Assembly: GCA_017455085.1 (NCBI GenBank)
Contig: JAFTBT010000163.1
Span: 1 to 16,925, forward strand
Source: Synergistaceae bacterium
GTDB lineage: Bacteria; Synergistota; Synergistia; Synergistales; Aminobacteriaceae
Direction of reading: 5' to 3'
DNA: 16,925 bases
In this document: piece after piece, positions 1 through 7,119 of the stretch
Layout: each line of letters starts with the position of its first letter
How positions within the stretch are numbered: the stretch's first letter is position 1
Program-made: the position numbers and the translations under genes
The notes under the pieces: generated by a model
What the model saw: the letters and a program-made list of their open reading frames with translations, nothing else
Told to the model about the DNA's origin: nothing
Databases searched by the model: none

Positions 1-1
1 C

Positions 2-796
2 AGCGAAGTCATTACCGGCAAGCTGATTCGTGAGTTCGGCCTCAACCGCGACGAGATAGTCGTAGCCACAAAGGTCAACTTCGACATGCGCAACGGCAGA
101 CCCAACGGCGGCGGCTCTTCCCGCAAAAACATCATGACGGAAATCGACCACAGCCTAGAAAGACTCGGACTTGACTACGTGGACTTGTACCAGATTCACA
201 GACTGGACGCGTTCACACCTATGGAGGAAATCATGGAGGCTCTGCATGACGTTGTGAAGTCCGGAAAAGCCAGATACATCGGTGCTTGCACAATGGACGC
301 GTGGCAGTTTGAACGTCTACAGAACATCGCCGAACGCAACCACTGGACGAAGTTCATCACTATGCAGAATCAGTACAACCTGATTTATCGTGAGGAGGAA
401 CACGAAATGATGCCCCTGTGCCTTGACAGGAAGGTCGGCGTGAATCCGTGGAGTCCCCTCGCTGGAGGAAGGTGCGCACACCCTTGGGGAACACAGACCG
501 CACGCACAAAGATCGATGCAGTTTCGCCGGCAGTCTGGACGGAGAAGACAGCCGCTCAAGATAAAGCCGTTGTCGACAATCTGGAGAAGGTCGCCCGCGA
601 AAATGGCCGCTCTATGGCGCAGGAAGCATTAGCGTGGATGCTCAGTAAGCCGTTCATCTGCTCGCCTGTGGTCGGGACTACAAGCGTCAAGCACGTGGAA
701 GAAGCAGCCTCCGCAGTGGATATAGTCCTCAGTGATGAGGAGATCGCCGCTCTGGAAGCTCCGTATGTAGCTCACACCAAACAGCACGCGTTTTAG
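2..796 (+). CDS. Aldo/keto reductase, 5'-truncated by the window edge
   Basis: The reading frame is open from base 2 to the TAG at 794-796, so the N-terminus, which should carry the catalytic Asp and Tyr, lies outside the window. An internal ATG at 86 is not a credible start because homologous sequence continues upstream of it (ATKVNFDMRNG). Seen: the Lys of the ATKV strand, the catalytic His in YQIHRLD, the family strings YIGACTMDAWQFE and MQNQYNLIYREEE, and the PWSPLAGG phosphate/nucleotide-binding stretch. Members of this family reduce aldehydes or ketones with NADPH in the cytoplasm. The pattern is closest in my memory to YajO/IolS-like reductases, but the substrate cannot be told. The next gene starts 6 bp downstream, so it is the first visible gene of a three-gene operon. 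Confidence 0.9.
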   Translation, partial: SEVITGKLIREFGLNRDEIVVATKVNFDMRNGRPNGGGSSRKNIMTEIDHSLERLGLDYVDLYQIHRLDAFTPMEEIMEALHDVVKSGKARYIGACTMDAWQFERLQNIAERNHWTKFITMQNQYNLIYREEEHEMMPLCLDRKVGVNPWSPLAGGRCAHPWGTQTARTKIDAVSPAVWTEKTAAQDKAVVDNLEKVARENGRSMAQEALAWMLSKPFICSPVVGTTSVKHVEEAASAVDIVLSDEEIAALEAPYVAHTKQHAF

Positions 797-802
797 TGGA
801 AC

Positions 803-1357
803 ATGAGCGTATTCGAGTATCTGCGCAACGGTATAGCCTACGACATCCGCAATGAAGATTACTTGCGGGAAGCTCACGGCGAAATGAAGCGGTGCCGTCA
901 TCTTTGCTGGAGAATCAACCAGACTGATCCTGACGACAGAGAGAGTATCATTGCGCTGGAAAGAGAGCTATTCTGCGGGGAACTCCCTGAAGGTACGTTT
1001 CTGACTCCTCCGTTTCAGGTGGATATAGCCTGCTGCATGAAGCTCGGTAAAAACGTCTTCGCCAATCACGGGCTTACTGCTATGTCCATTGGCACAATAA
1101 TTGTCGAGGACGGCGTGATGTTCGGGCCTGAAGTGGGACTCTTTACGGTGAATCACGAGCCGAAAAATATCCGGGTCATCATGACGAAATCCATACACAT
1201 CAAGCGGAATGCGTGGATCGGAGCAAGGGTGAATATCCTTCCGGGCGTTACGATAGGTGAGAACGCAATTGTAGGTACTGGCTCGGTAGTAACTCATGAC
1301 GTGCCGGATAACTGTATAGCCGTTGGAATCCCGGCCAAGATTATAGGAGGAGTGTAA
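803..1357 (+). CDS. Sugar O-acetyltransferase (maltose/galactoside acetyltransferase-like, left-handed beta-helix)
   Basis: A 184-aa protein of the usual Maa/LacA/NodL length. The first 55 residues resemble the Maa N-terminal helical cap (YDIRNEDYLREA). The remainder carries hexapeptide repeats (IGTIIVEDGVMFGPEV, IGARVNILPGVTIGENAIVG) and ends in the typical VGIPAKIIG. A likely catalytic His lies in LFTVNHEPKN, at the place LacA uses its active-site His. It is expected to be a cytoplasmic trimer moving acetyl from acetyl-CoA to a sugar or small hydroxyl compound. The ATG at 803 is 6 bp after the upstream stop with only a weak GTGGA ribosome site, suggesting translational coupling. The acceptor is unknown. 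Confidence 0.88.
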   Translation: MSVFEYLRNGIAYDIRNEDYLREAHGEMKRCRHLCWRINQTDPDDRESIIALERELFCGELPEGTFLTPPFQVDIACCMKLGKNVFANHGLTAMSIGTIIVEDGVMFGPEVGLFTVNHEPKNIRVIMTKSIHIKRNAWIGARVNILPGVTIGENAIVGTGSVVTHDVPDNCIAVGIPAKIIGGV

Positions 1358-2197
1358 ATGATGAGCAAAGACGTAGCTGTATTACTAGGCACCGGCTCAA
1401 TCGGGCAAGCAATAATCCGCAGGGTCGGCGCAGGAAAACACATAGTACTCGCTGACCTCAAGCAGGAAAACGCAGACAAGACCGCGCATATTCTTGAGGA
1501 CGCAGGTTTTGAGACCAGCACCATCGCCGTAAATCTGGGGTCTCGTGAGGATATACTTGCACTAGCCGAACACGCACAGGGCTTCGGAACGGTCAAGCAC
1601 CTCGTCAACGCCGCAGGGGTCTCGCCGTCTCAAGCATCAGTGCAGGACATTTTGAGGGTGGATCTGTATGGGACTGCTGTATTGCTTGAGGAATTCGGGA
1701 AAATTATTGCTGAGGGCGGATCGGGAATAGTGATCTCTTCGCAGTCTGGGCATAGACTCCCCGCGCTGAGTGAACAGGAAAATTCACAGCTCGCAGCTTC
1801 TCCAGTGAATGAGCTTCTGACTCTGCCGTTTATCGCTGCAATCACTGACACCCTCAAAGCATATCAGTACTCCAAACGCTGTAATGTCCTGCGTGTAATG
1901 TATGAGGCCACACGCTGGGGAAAACGCGGCGCAACTGTGAACTCAATCAGTCCAGGAATAATCATCACTCCGCTGGCGAACGACGAACTTCACGGCCCAA
2001 GAGGTGAGGGCTACAGAAAAATGCTGAGTCTTTGTCCGGCAGGCAGAGCAGGCAGTCCGGATGAGGTCGGCGACTTGGCGGCGTTCCTGATGAGCGAAAA
2101 AGGCCGCTGGATTTCTGGCAGCGACTTTCTGATTGACGGAGGCACTACTGCATCATACTGGTATGGAGATCTTCAGTACCTCAAAGCTACTCACTAA
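1358..2197 (+). CDS. Short-chain dehydrogenase/reductase with an enlarged substrate loop
   Basis: A 279-aa classical SDR-fold oxidoreductase. Seen: a glycine-rich dinucleotide loop LGTGSIGQAI at residues 10-19, NAAG at 84-87, catalytic Ser in VISSQSG (about 127-131), Tyr169 and Lys173 in YQYSK, and the C-terminal SPGIIITPL and IDGG motifs. The Ser-to-Tyr spacing is about 40 residues rather than the usual 12-14, so there is an insertion near the active site. The start is ATG 1358 directly after the previous TAA, behind a strong AGGAGGAG (1345-1352); ATG 1361 is equally possible and better spaced. It is co-transcribed with the reductase and acetyltransferase upstream. Substrate unknown; a hydroxysteroid or sugar-type alcohol is only a guess. 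Confidence 0.88.
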   Translation: MMSKDVAVLLGTGSIGQAIIRRVGAGKHIVLADLKQENADKTAHILEDAGFETSTIAVNLGSREDILALAEHAQGFGTVKHLVNAAGVSPSQASVQDILRVDLYGTAVLLEEFGKIIAEGGSGIVISSQSGHRLPALSEQENSQLAASPVNELLTLPFIAAITDTLKAYQYSKRCNVLRVMYEATRWGKRGATVNSISPGIIITPLANDELHGPRGEGYRKMLSLCPAGRAGSPDEVGDLAAFLMSEKGRWISGSDFLIDGGTTASYWYGDLQYLKATH

Positions 2198-2232
2198 ATA
2201 GCGAGTATATATCGCTGAGTTCACAATATAGG

Positions 2233-2282
2233 GCAGGTTTTCGTTCTCTGAGCTGTGCATAAGAATGAACCCTGCTTTTTTT
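2233..2282 (+). terminator. Rho-independent terminator after the SDR operon
   Basis: GCAGG at 2233-2237 pairs with CCTGC at 2271-2275, and an inner arm around 2242-2247 pairs with 2262-2267 through small bulges. A run of seven T follows at 2276-2282. It closes the 2-2197 operon. A small separate hairpin, AGCGA/TCGCT, lies just upstream at 2200-2216. Confidence 0.75.
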
Positions 2283-2287
2283 CATGT

Positions 2288-2397
2288 CTTGACGTTTTGT
2301 AATGAGAGAATCTTTCTAGTGTGTGGTGTGAGCTGTCATAGCTTTGACGCGCTGTAGTGAGAGATTTTCCCGCATGTGGTGTGATAAGAAAAACTGC
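2288..2397 (+). repeat. Two degenerate copies of a 55-bp unit beginning with TTGACG
   Basis: TTGACG hexamers start at 2289, 2344 and 2399, exactly 55 bp apart. The first two units (2288-2342, 2343-2397) also share GTARTGAGAGA and TGTGGTGTGA, so they look like decayed tandem copies. Neither has a -10 box 17 bp after TTGACG, unlike the third unit. This accounts for most of the 275-bp gap between the SDR and nuclease genes. Confidence 0.55.
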
Positions 2398-2452
2398 CTT
2401 GACGTAGAAAGAATCACAACATATACTTTCACGCAATTTCCAGTTTTGTAAT
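2398..2452 (+). repeat. Promoter-bearing direct repeat, copy 1
   Basis: Fifty-five bp, matched at 3568-3623 with two substitutions and one inserted C. The pair flanks the Rpn-family nuclease gene. Each copy contains an entire TTGACG-N17-TATACT promoter plus the identical stretch that follows it. Confidence 0.9.
2399..2427 (+). promoter_or_regulatory. Sigma-70 type promoter for the Rpn-family gene
   Basis: -35 TTGACG at 2399-2404, spacer of 17 bp, -10 TATACT at 2422-2427. The nuclease start codon lies 46 bp downstream of the -10. Confidence 0.8.
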
Positions 2453-2472
2453 ATGGGTGGGAGGTGTAATTT

Positions 2473-3516
2473 TTGCTGATCACTAATGAGAAGCACAAGG
2501 ATAGATTGTTCAAGTTTGTATTCGGCAATCCGGAACACAAAGAATGGACTCTGAGCCTGTATAACGCGCTGAACGACTCACACTACACGAACCCTGACGA
2601 TATAGAGTTCAACACCATAGAAGACGCTGTATATATGGGCATGAAGAACGATGTATCGTTTATCGTAGCGTTCACGATAAATATTTGGGAGCATCAGTCA
2701 ACGTACAACCCAAATATGCCGCTGAGGATATATCTGTATTTGGCGCACCTGCTGGAGAAATACCTTGTCGGCAGTGAGACCTATATATACGGTCATAAAC
2801 TGGTGAGGATCCCTGAGCCTAAGTGTGTATGTTTCTACAACGGCACGGAGAAACAGCCGGAGGAGTCTATACTGAAGCTGAGTGACGCATACATAACCGG
2901 AAATAGTGATGCTGATCTAGAGCTGAAAGTTAGGCTTGTGAATGTGAATTACGGGCACAATATGGCGTTGATGGATGCATGCAGTGCTATGAATGAGTAT
3001 GCGAGTCTCATCGACATGATAAGGAAACATAATCGGGTCATGGGTAATCTTGAGTCGGCAGTAGATGCAGCGATTGATGAGATGCCTGACGATTTCGAGC
3101 TGAAGAAGTTTCTTGTACAGCACAGAGCGGAGGTGAAAGGGATGATTATTGCGGAATGGGATGCTGAGAAGGCGTATCAGTATGCCCGTAAGGAGGGTAT
3201 GGAGGACGGTTTTGCGGAAGGTCATGCGGAAGGTCGTGTAGAAGGACTTGTTGCTGGACGCGCAGAAGGACTTGCTGCCGGACGCGAAGAAGGTCTTGCT
3301 GCCGGACGCGCAGAAGGACTTGCTGCCGGACGCGAAGAAGGACTTGCTGCCGGACGCGAAGAAGGTCTTGCAGAAGGCATCAGTGAAGAAAAACAGCGTG
3401 TAGCCTCTGACATGCTGAAGGATAACTATCCTCTTTCGGCGATACAGAAGATCAGCAGGCTCTCAGAAGATGCTATCAGGAATATCGCAAATTCGCTTGG
3501 ACTCACAATAGCTTAA
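2473..3516 (+). CDS. Rpn-family PD-(D/E)XK nuclease / putative transposase with EG-repeat tail
   Basis: A 347-aa protein. The N-terminal 230 residues fit the Rpn/PDDEXK transposase-like family: KHKDRLFKFVFG at the start, then MKNDVSFIV with Asp60, and IWEHQSTYNPNMPLR with Glu73-x-Gln75, the usual E-x-Q form of the third motif. Rpn proteins are DNA endonucleases reported to promote RecA-independent recombination. The tail (about residues 240-302) is an 8-residue repeat of the EGLAAGRE type, followed by an HTH-like end (NYPLSAIQKISRLSEDAIRN). The start is TTG 2473, eight bases after GGGAGGTG (2458-2465); no in-frame ATG competes. It has its own promoter and terminator and is flanked by 55-bp direct repeats, so it looks like an inserted cassette. 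No second transposase or inverted terminal repeats were seen. Confidence 0.85.
   Translation: MLITNEKHKDRLFKFVFGNPEHKEWTLSLYNALNDSHYTNPDDIEFNTIEDAVYMGMKNDVSFIVAFTINIWEHQSTYNPNMPLRIYLYLAHLLEKYLVGSETYIYGHKLVRIPEPKCVCFYNGTEKQPEESILKLSDAYITGNSDADLELKVRLVNVNYGHNMALMDACSAMNEYASLIDMIRKHNRVMGNLESAVDAAIDEMPDDFELKKFLVQHRAEVKGMIIAEWDAEKAYQYARKEGMEDGFAEGHAEGRVEGLVAGRAEGLAAGREEGLAAGRAEGLAAGREEGLAAGREEGLAEGISEEKQRVASDMLKDNYPLSAIQKISRLSEDAIRNIANSLGLTIA
3238..3378 (+). repeat. In-frame 24-bp tandem repeat in the nuclease tail
   Basis: Six consecutive 24-bp units (the last is 21 bp) encode (E/A)EGLAAGR-like octapeptides. The units at 3262, 3286, 3310 and 3334 are almost identical and alternate between GCA and GAA first codons, giving a 48-bp super-period. 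A multiple of three keeps the frame when units are gained or lost. Confidence 0.9.
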
Positions 3517-3528
3517 TCCAGTTCATAC

Positions 3529-3563
3529 AGGGAGCAGGTAAAAATATCTGTCTCCCTATTTTT
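3529..3563 (+). terminator. Rho-independent terminator after the Rpn-family gene
   Basis: AGGGAG-CAG at 3529-3537 pairs with CTG-T-CTCCCT at 3548-3557 (one bulged T), with a 10-nt A/T-rich loop, followed by ATTTTT. It ends 6 bp before the -35 box of the next promoter and so insulates the fatty-acid operon from the nuclease gene. Confidence 0.85.
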
Positions 3564-3567
3564 GTGT

Positions 3568-3623
3568 CTTGACGCAGATAGAATCACAACATATACTTTC
3601 ACGCAATTTCCCAGTTTTGTAAT
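3568..3623 (+). repeat. Promoter-bearing direct repeat, copy 2
   Basis: Fifty-six bp, near-identical to 2398-2452. It ends 16 bp before the fapR start codon. Sequence similarity to copy 1 stops sharply after GTAAT. Confidence 0.9.
3569..3597 (+). promoter_or_regulatory. Sigma-70 type promoter of the fapR-plsX-fab operon
   Basis: -35 TTGACG at 3569-3574, 17-bp spacer, -10 TATACT at 3592-3597. The fapR GTG lies 42 bp downstream of the -10. I looked for a palindromic FapR operator and did not find a convincing one. Confidence 0.8.
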
Positions 3624-3639
3624 GAGGTATTAACATCAG

Positions 3640-4200
3640 GTGCTAAAAGCTAAACCCGACAGACTCTCTCGGCACGACAAAATCAACTCTATTCTGTCGT
3701 CCGAACCCATGATCACAGACCACGAACTCGCTTCACGTCTGAATGTCAGCGTCTCCACCGTCAGGCTCGACCGCGCACTTATGGGCATCCCAGAACTCCG
3801 TGAACGTCTCCGCACAATGGCACAAAACGCTATCAGCAAATTGCAGTCCCTCAGTCCCGCTGAAGTCATCGGCGAATTACTGGAGCTTGAGCCCGACAAA
3901 TGGGCGTTGTCGATTCTCAAGACAGCCAAAGATATGGCCTTCAGGTTCACGGACATAGTCAGCGATAACTATGTGTATTCACAGGCAAGCTCTATAGCCG
4001 TCGCCGCAATCAATGCTGCAAGCGTCATCATCGAGTCCATGCGCGGAGAATACAAGGGTCATGCTCACGTTGGGGATATTCTGGTCGCACGTGCAAAGGT
4101 CGGCGTGAATCATGAGGGACGGAAAATCGTCAGTGTCCGTACGAGTGTCGGGGACAAGGAAATTTTTGTAGGAAGATTCATCATAGAAATCATAGCTTGA
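3640..4200 (+). CDS. fapR: Transcription factor FapR (malonyl-CoA-responsive fatty-acid regulator)
   Basis: A 186-aa protein, the usual FapR length. An N-terminal DeoR-like helix-turn-helix covers about residues 24-46 (MITDHELASRLNVSVSTVRLD). The C-terminal hotdog domain runs from about residue 100, with GHAHVGDILVARAKV at 140-154 and ending in GRFIIEI. In Bacillus-type bacteria FapR represses fatty-acid and phospholipid genes and is released by malonyl-CoA. Being first in the fab operon fits autoregulation. The start is GTG 3640 with a modest GAGGT at 3624-3628; no in-frame ATG precedes the HTH. plsX follows after 15 bp. Confidence 0.88.
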   Translation: MLKAKPDRLSRHDKINSILSSEPMITDHELASRLNVSVSTVRLDRALMGIPELRERLRTMAQNAISKLQSLSPAEVIGELLELEPDKWALSILKTAKDMAFRFTDIVSDNYVYSQASSIAVAAINAASVIIESMRGEYKGHAHVGDILVARAKVGVNHEGRKIVSVRTSVGDKEIFVGRFIIEIIA

Positions 4201-4210
4201 AGGGAGGTGA
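4201..4210 (+). promoter_or_regulatory. Ribosome binding site that fixes the plsX start
   Basis: AGGGAGGTGA is a near-complete match to the anti-Shine-Dalgarno. The GTG at 4207 lies inside it and cannot be the start; TTG 4216 is eight bases past AGGGAGG. Confidence 0.75.
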
Positions 4211-4215
4211 AAGAC

Positions 4216-5202
4216 TTGAACAACAACATCACGATTGCCCTCGATGCTATGGGAGGAGACAACGCACCCGCAGAAATTTGCGCCGGAGCTCTCGAGGCCT
4301 GCAAGAAGTTCGACGACATAGAGATAGTCCTTACCGGAGACACCGAACGCATAAAAGCCTGTTCATGTTCACACCCAAGAATACATATCGAACACGCAGA
4401 AGAATTTATTGACCCTGACGAACACCCAGCAAACGCCATCAGGAAGAAAAAGCACTCAAGTATGCGCGTAGCTATGGAGATGGTGAGGCGCGGCGATGCA
4501 CAGGGCTGTATTTCCGCAGGGAGTACCGGCGCGATCGTTGCCGGAGGTGTTCTCGTTGTCGGACGCATTGAGGGAATCGACAGGCCCGCACTCGGTGTGC
4601 CCATTCCGTCAATGGGAGGGGTAGCCTTCACGCTGGATGTGGGTGCTACGGTCAGGTGCAAGCCCGAAAATTTGCTGCAGTTCGCCACGATGGGCAGTGT
4701 CTACTCACGGAAGATTCTCGGTGTCGCGAATCCAGAGGTCAAACTGCTCTCAAACGGCAGCGAGGATATCAAGGGTGATGATACTGTTCTGGCAGCTCGT
4801 GAACTCTTGGAGGCAAAGGACAACCTGAACTTTCAGGGGTATATCGAGGGAAATGAAGTGTTTTTCGGAAAAGCGGACGTAGTTGTGTGCGACGGCTTCA
4901 ACGGAAATATTGCCCTCAAGCTCGGCGAAGGACTCATTCAGGGCTTGAAGACTATGCTCAAGGAGGAAGTCAGCAAATCCCTCATGGCAAAGGCCGGAAT
5001 GCTGCTCATGCTCCCGACGGTGAAGAGGCTGCTCGCGAGATTCAGCTACGAGAAATACGGCGGGACTCCATTGCTAGGCGTGAAGGGTGCAGTGCTTAAG
5101 GCTCATGGCCGCTCAAAAGCTCCCGCAATAGTCAGCGCAATATCAGCCGCAAGAAAATACATAGCTGAGGACGGAACAGCTCAGATCAACAGAGAAATAT
5201 AG
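4216..5202 (+). CDS. plsX: Phosphate acyltransferase PlsX
   Basis: The most likely start is TTG 4216, giving 328 aa; an upstream in-frame GTG 4207 overlaps the ribosome site. Recognised by the N-terminal ITIALDAMGGDNAP, then SAGSTGAIVAGG, IEGIDRPALGVPIPS, DGFNGNIALKLGEG and the C-terminal YGGTPLLGVKG. PlsX converts acyl-ACP and inorganic phosphate into acyl-phosphate, the donor for PlsY in phosphatidic acid synthesis, as a peripheral membrane enzyme. Next to fapR and the fab genes it links chain synthesis to membrane lipid output. fabK starts 18 bp downstream. Confidence 0.95.
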   Translation: MNNNITIALDAMGGDNAPAEICAGALEACKKFDDIEIVLTGDTERIKACSCSHPRIHIEHAEEFIDPDEHPANAIRKKKHSSMRVAMEMVRRGDAQGCISAGSTGAIVAGGVLVVGRIEGIDRPALGVPIPSMGGVAFTLDVGATVRCKPENLLQFATMGSVYSRKILGVANPEVKLLSNGSEDIKGDDTVLAARELLEAKDNLNFQGYIEGNEVFFGKADVVVCDGFNGNIALKLGEGLIQGLKTMLKEEVSKSLMAKAGMLLMLPTVKRLLARFSYEKYGGTPLLGVKGAVLKAHGRSKAPAIVSAISAARKYIAEDGTAQINREI

Positions 5203-5220
5203 AGAGGTGAACAAGAATAT

Positions 5221-6180
5221 ATGTTACTGAGAGAAGATAACAGACTGTGTAAATTATTGGGAACACAATACCCGTTAATACAGGGCGGAATGGCGTGGGT
5301 TGCGAATGCCGAGCTTGCTTCAGCAGTGAGTAACGGAGGCGGACTCGGAGTCATTGCCGCAGCGAACACTCCCCCCGAGATTCTGGAGCAGGAGATTCTC
5401 AAAGCAAAGAGCATGATTCAGCCCGGGCGACCTTTCGGGTTAAACATTATGCTCATGTCCCCGACAGCAGACGCAGCACTTGAGGTTGCAGCCCGCCAGA
5501 GAGTCCCAGTAGTTACGACAGGTGCAGGCAGTCCCGGAAAAGTGTTAGAGCGTCTCAAGCCGTTAGGTACTATCGTGATTCCTGTGGTGGCTTCGGTGAC
5601 GCAGGCAAGACGTGTCGAGAAACAGGGTGCGGACGCAGTTGTAGCTGAGGGCATGGAGGCAGGAGGACACATCGGAGAGCTGACGACTATGGTGCTGACT
5701 CCGCAGATAGCTCAAGCCGTGAAGATACCTGTTGTGTGTGCAGGAGGTGTAGCTGACGGAAGAGGCATAGTAGCTGCGTTTGCACTTGGTGCTGAGGGCG
5801 TGCAGGTAGGTACTAGATTCATTTGCTGTGAGGAATGCACCGTACACGAGAACTATAAACATGCAGTGTTAGCCGCTAAGGACAGAAGTACAGCGATCAC
5901 CGGCCAGAGTCTGGGGCATCCTGTGAGGTGTCTGCGCAACAAACTCACCGCAGAATTTGAGCGTCTCGAGTCCGAACGTGCACCCGCAAGCGAGATCGAG
6001 GCATTAGGTACCGGCAAGCTCCGGGCTGCAGTAGTTGACGGCGATACGGATTGGGGATCACTCATGGCTGGGCAGAGCGCTGCGATGGTCAACGAGATTC
6101 TTCCGGCCAAGACAATTATTGCGAACATGTTTAGTGACGCAGAAAAAGTGTTAGCACGTGTGGGCGAGGTGAAGGCGTAA
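5221..6180 (+). CDS. fabK: Enoyl-ACP reductase II FabK (FMN-dependent)
   Basis: A 319-aa TIM-barrel flavoprotein of the nitronate monooxygenase/FabK family. Seen: PLIQGGMAWVANAELA at 18-33, the glycine-rich GGGLGVIAAAN at 39-49, GADAVVAEGMEAGGHIGE with the likely catalytic His150, and GGVADGRGIVAAFALGAEGVQ-type phosphate-binding strands. FabK performs the last step of each elongation cycle, NAD(P)H reduction of the trans-2-enoyl-ACP, replacing FabI. Position inside the fab operon supports FabK rather than a nitronate monooxygenase. ATG 5221 is preceded by GAGGTGA at 5204-5210. fabD begins directly after the stop. Confidence 0.92.
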   Translation: MLLREDNRLCKLLGTQYPLIQGGMAWVANAELASAVSNGGGLGVIAAANTPPEILEQEILKAKSMIQPGRPFGLNIMLMSPTADAALEVAARQRVPVVTTGAGSPGKVLERLKPLGTIVIPVVASVTQARRVEKQGADAVVAEGMEAGGHIGELTTMVLTPQIAQAVKIPVVCAGGVADGRGIVAAFALGAEGVQVGTRFICCEECTVHENYKHAVLAAKDRSTAITGQSLGHPVRCLRNKLTAEFERLESERAPASEIEALGTGKLRAAVVDGDTDWGSLMAGQSAAMVNEILPAKTIIANMFSDAEKVLARVGEVKA

Positions 6181-7119
6181 ATGTATGCACTGGTTTTTCC
6201 CGGACAGGGTGCGCAGAAAATCGGGATGGGGCGTGAGCTTTTCGAGGCGTTCCCCAGCGCAAAAGCAGTGTTTGATGAAGCTGATGATGCACTCTCTGAA
6301 CACTTTACCCGCATGATTTTCGAGGGCGAAGAGTCAGAACTTACCCTCACGAAAAACTCACAGCCTGCGATTATGACCGTGAGCATTGCGGCGTTGAGGG
6401 CATTGGCCGGAGAGCTTGGCGCGAGTCTTGAGCCTTCGTGTGTGGCTGGGCATAGTCTCGGTGAATACACGGCTCTTGTCGCGTCAGGAGTGCTTGAGTT
6501 CGCTGATGCTGTGAGGCTTGTGCGCAACAGAGGGATCTTCATGCAGGAGGCTGTACCTGAGGGAGTCGGGGCTATGGCTGCGGTGCTTGGCCTTGACGCT
6601 GAAGGAGTGAAAAAGCTGTGTGACGGAGTCGCTCCTGATGGCGAGATTTCCCCCGCTAACTTCAATTCACCCGGTCAAGTAGTAATTTCCGGATTGAGTG
6701 AGTACATCGACAAGGCTATAGAGTCCGCGAAGACTTACGGGGCAAAAAAGGCCGTGAAGCTGAATGTGTCTGCACCGTTCCACAGCAAATTCATGAAGCC
6801 TGCTGCCGAAAAATTGCGACTAGAGTTCGAAAAAGTTTCGTGGAATCCCGCAAAGTATGATATTATCGCTAACGTAAATGCAAATCCCGTAAACATGCCT
6901 GAGAATATTAGAGACAGCCTTTACCGTCAGACGTTCAGCCCCGTACTGTGGGAAGAGTCCGTAATGTATATGGCTGATACCCTGAAGATTGACACGTATT
7001 ATGAACTTGGCCCGGGTGAAGTTCTTTCCGGACTCATAAAACGCTGCAAGAAGGGCATGAACATAAAGGCAGGAGGGACTCCGCAGACTTTGGAGGTGAT
7101 TCGGGAGTGCTTGCACTAG
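6181..7119 (+). CDS. fabD: Malonyl-CoA:ACP transacylase FabD
   Basis: A 312-aa protein opening with YALVFPGQGAQKIGMG. The nucleophile is Ser92 in GHSLGEY and the partner His is His201 in APFHSKFM, the same positions as in well-studied FabD proteins; the QPA string (61-63) and the GAMAAVLG loop (130-137) are also present. It loads malonyl groups onto AcpP for FabF. The ATG touches the fabK TAA with no gap, so translation is probably coupled; GGCGAGGTGAAGG lies upstream within fabK. Its last 13 bases overlap fabG. Confidence 0.95.
   Translation: MYALVFPGQGAQKIGMGRELFEAFPSAKAVFDEADDALSEHFTRMIFEGEESELTLTKNSQPAIMTVSIAALRALAGELGASLEPSCVAGHSLGEYTALVASGVLEFADAVRLVRNRGIFMQEAVPEGVGAMAAVLGLDAEGVKKLCDGVAPDGEISPANFNSPGQVVISGLSEYIDKAIESAKTYGAKKAVKLNVSAPFHSKFMKPAAEKLRLEFEKVSWNPAKYDIIANVNANPVNMPENIRDSLYRQTFSPVLWEESVMYMADTLKIDTYYELGPGEVLSGLIKRCKKGMNIKAGGTPQTLEVIRECLH

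Noticed and set aside
3238..3378. CRISPR array
   Set aside because: The repeats are contiguous, in frame and have no spacers; they code for the octapeptide tail.
3616..3640. TTAATACCTCATTAC on the (-) strand as a FapR operator
   Set aside because: It shares only a half-site-like TTAxTACCT and is not palindromic; it also overlaps the fapR ribosome site region. Not enough to call.
5853..6665. A 270-codon (-) strand open frame across fabK and fabD
   Set aside because: It is a Ser/Ala/Pro-rich shadow of well-recognised genes on the other strand.
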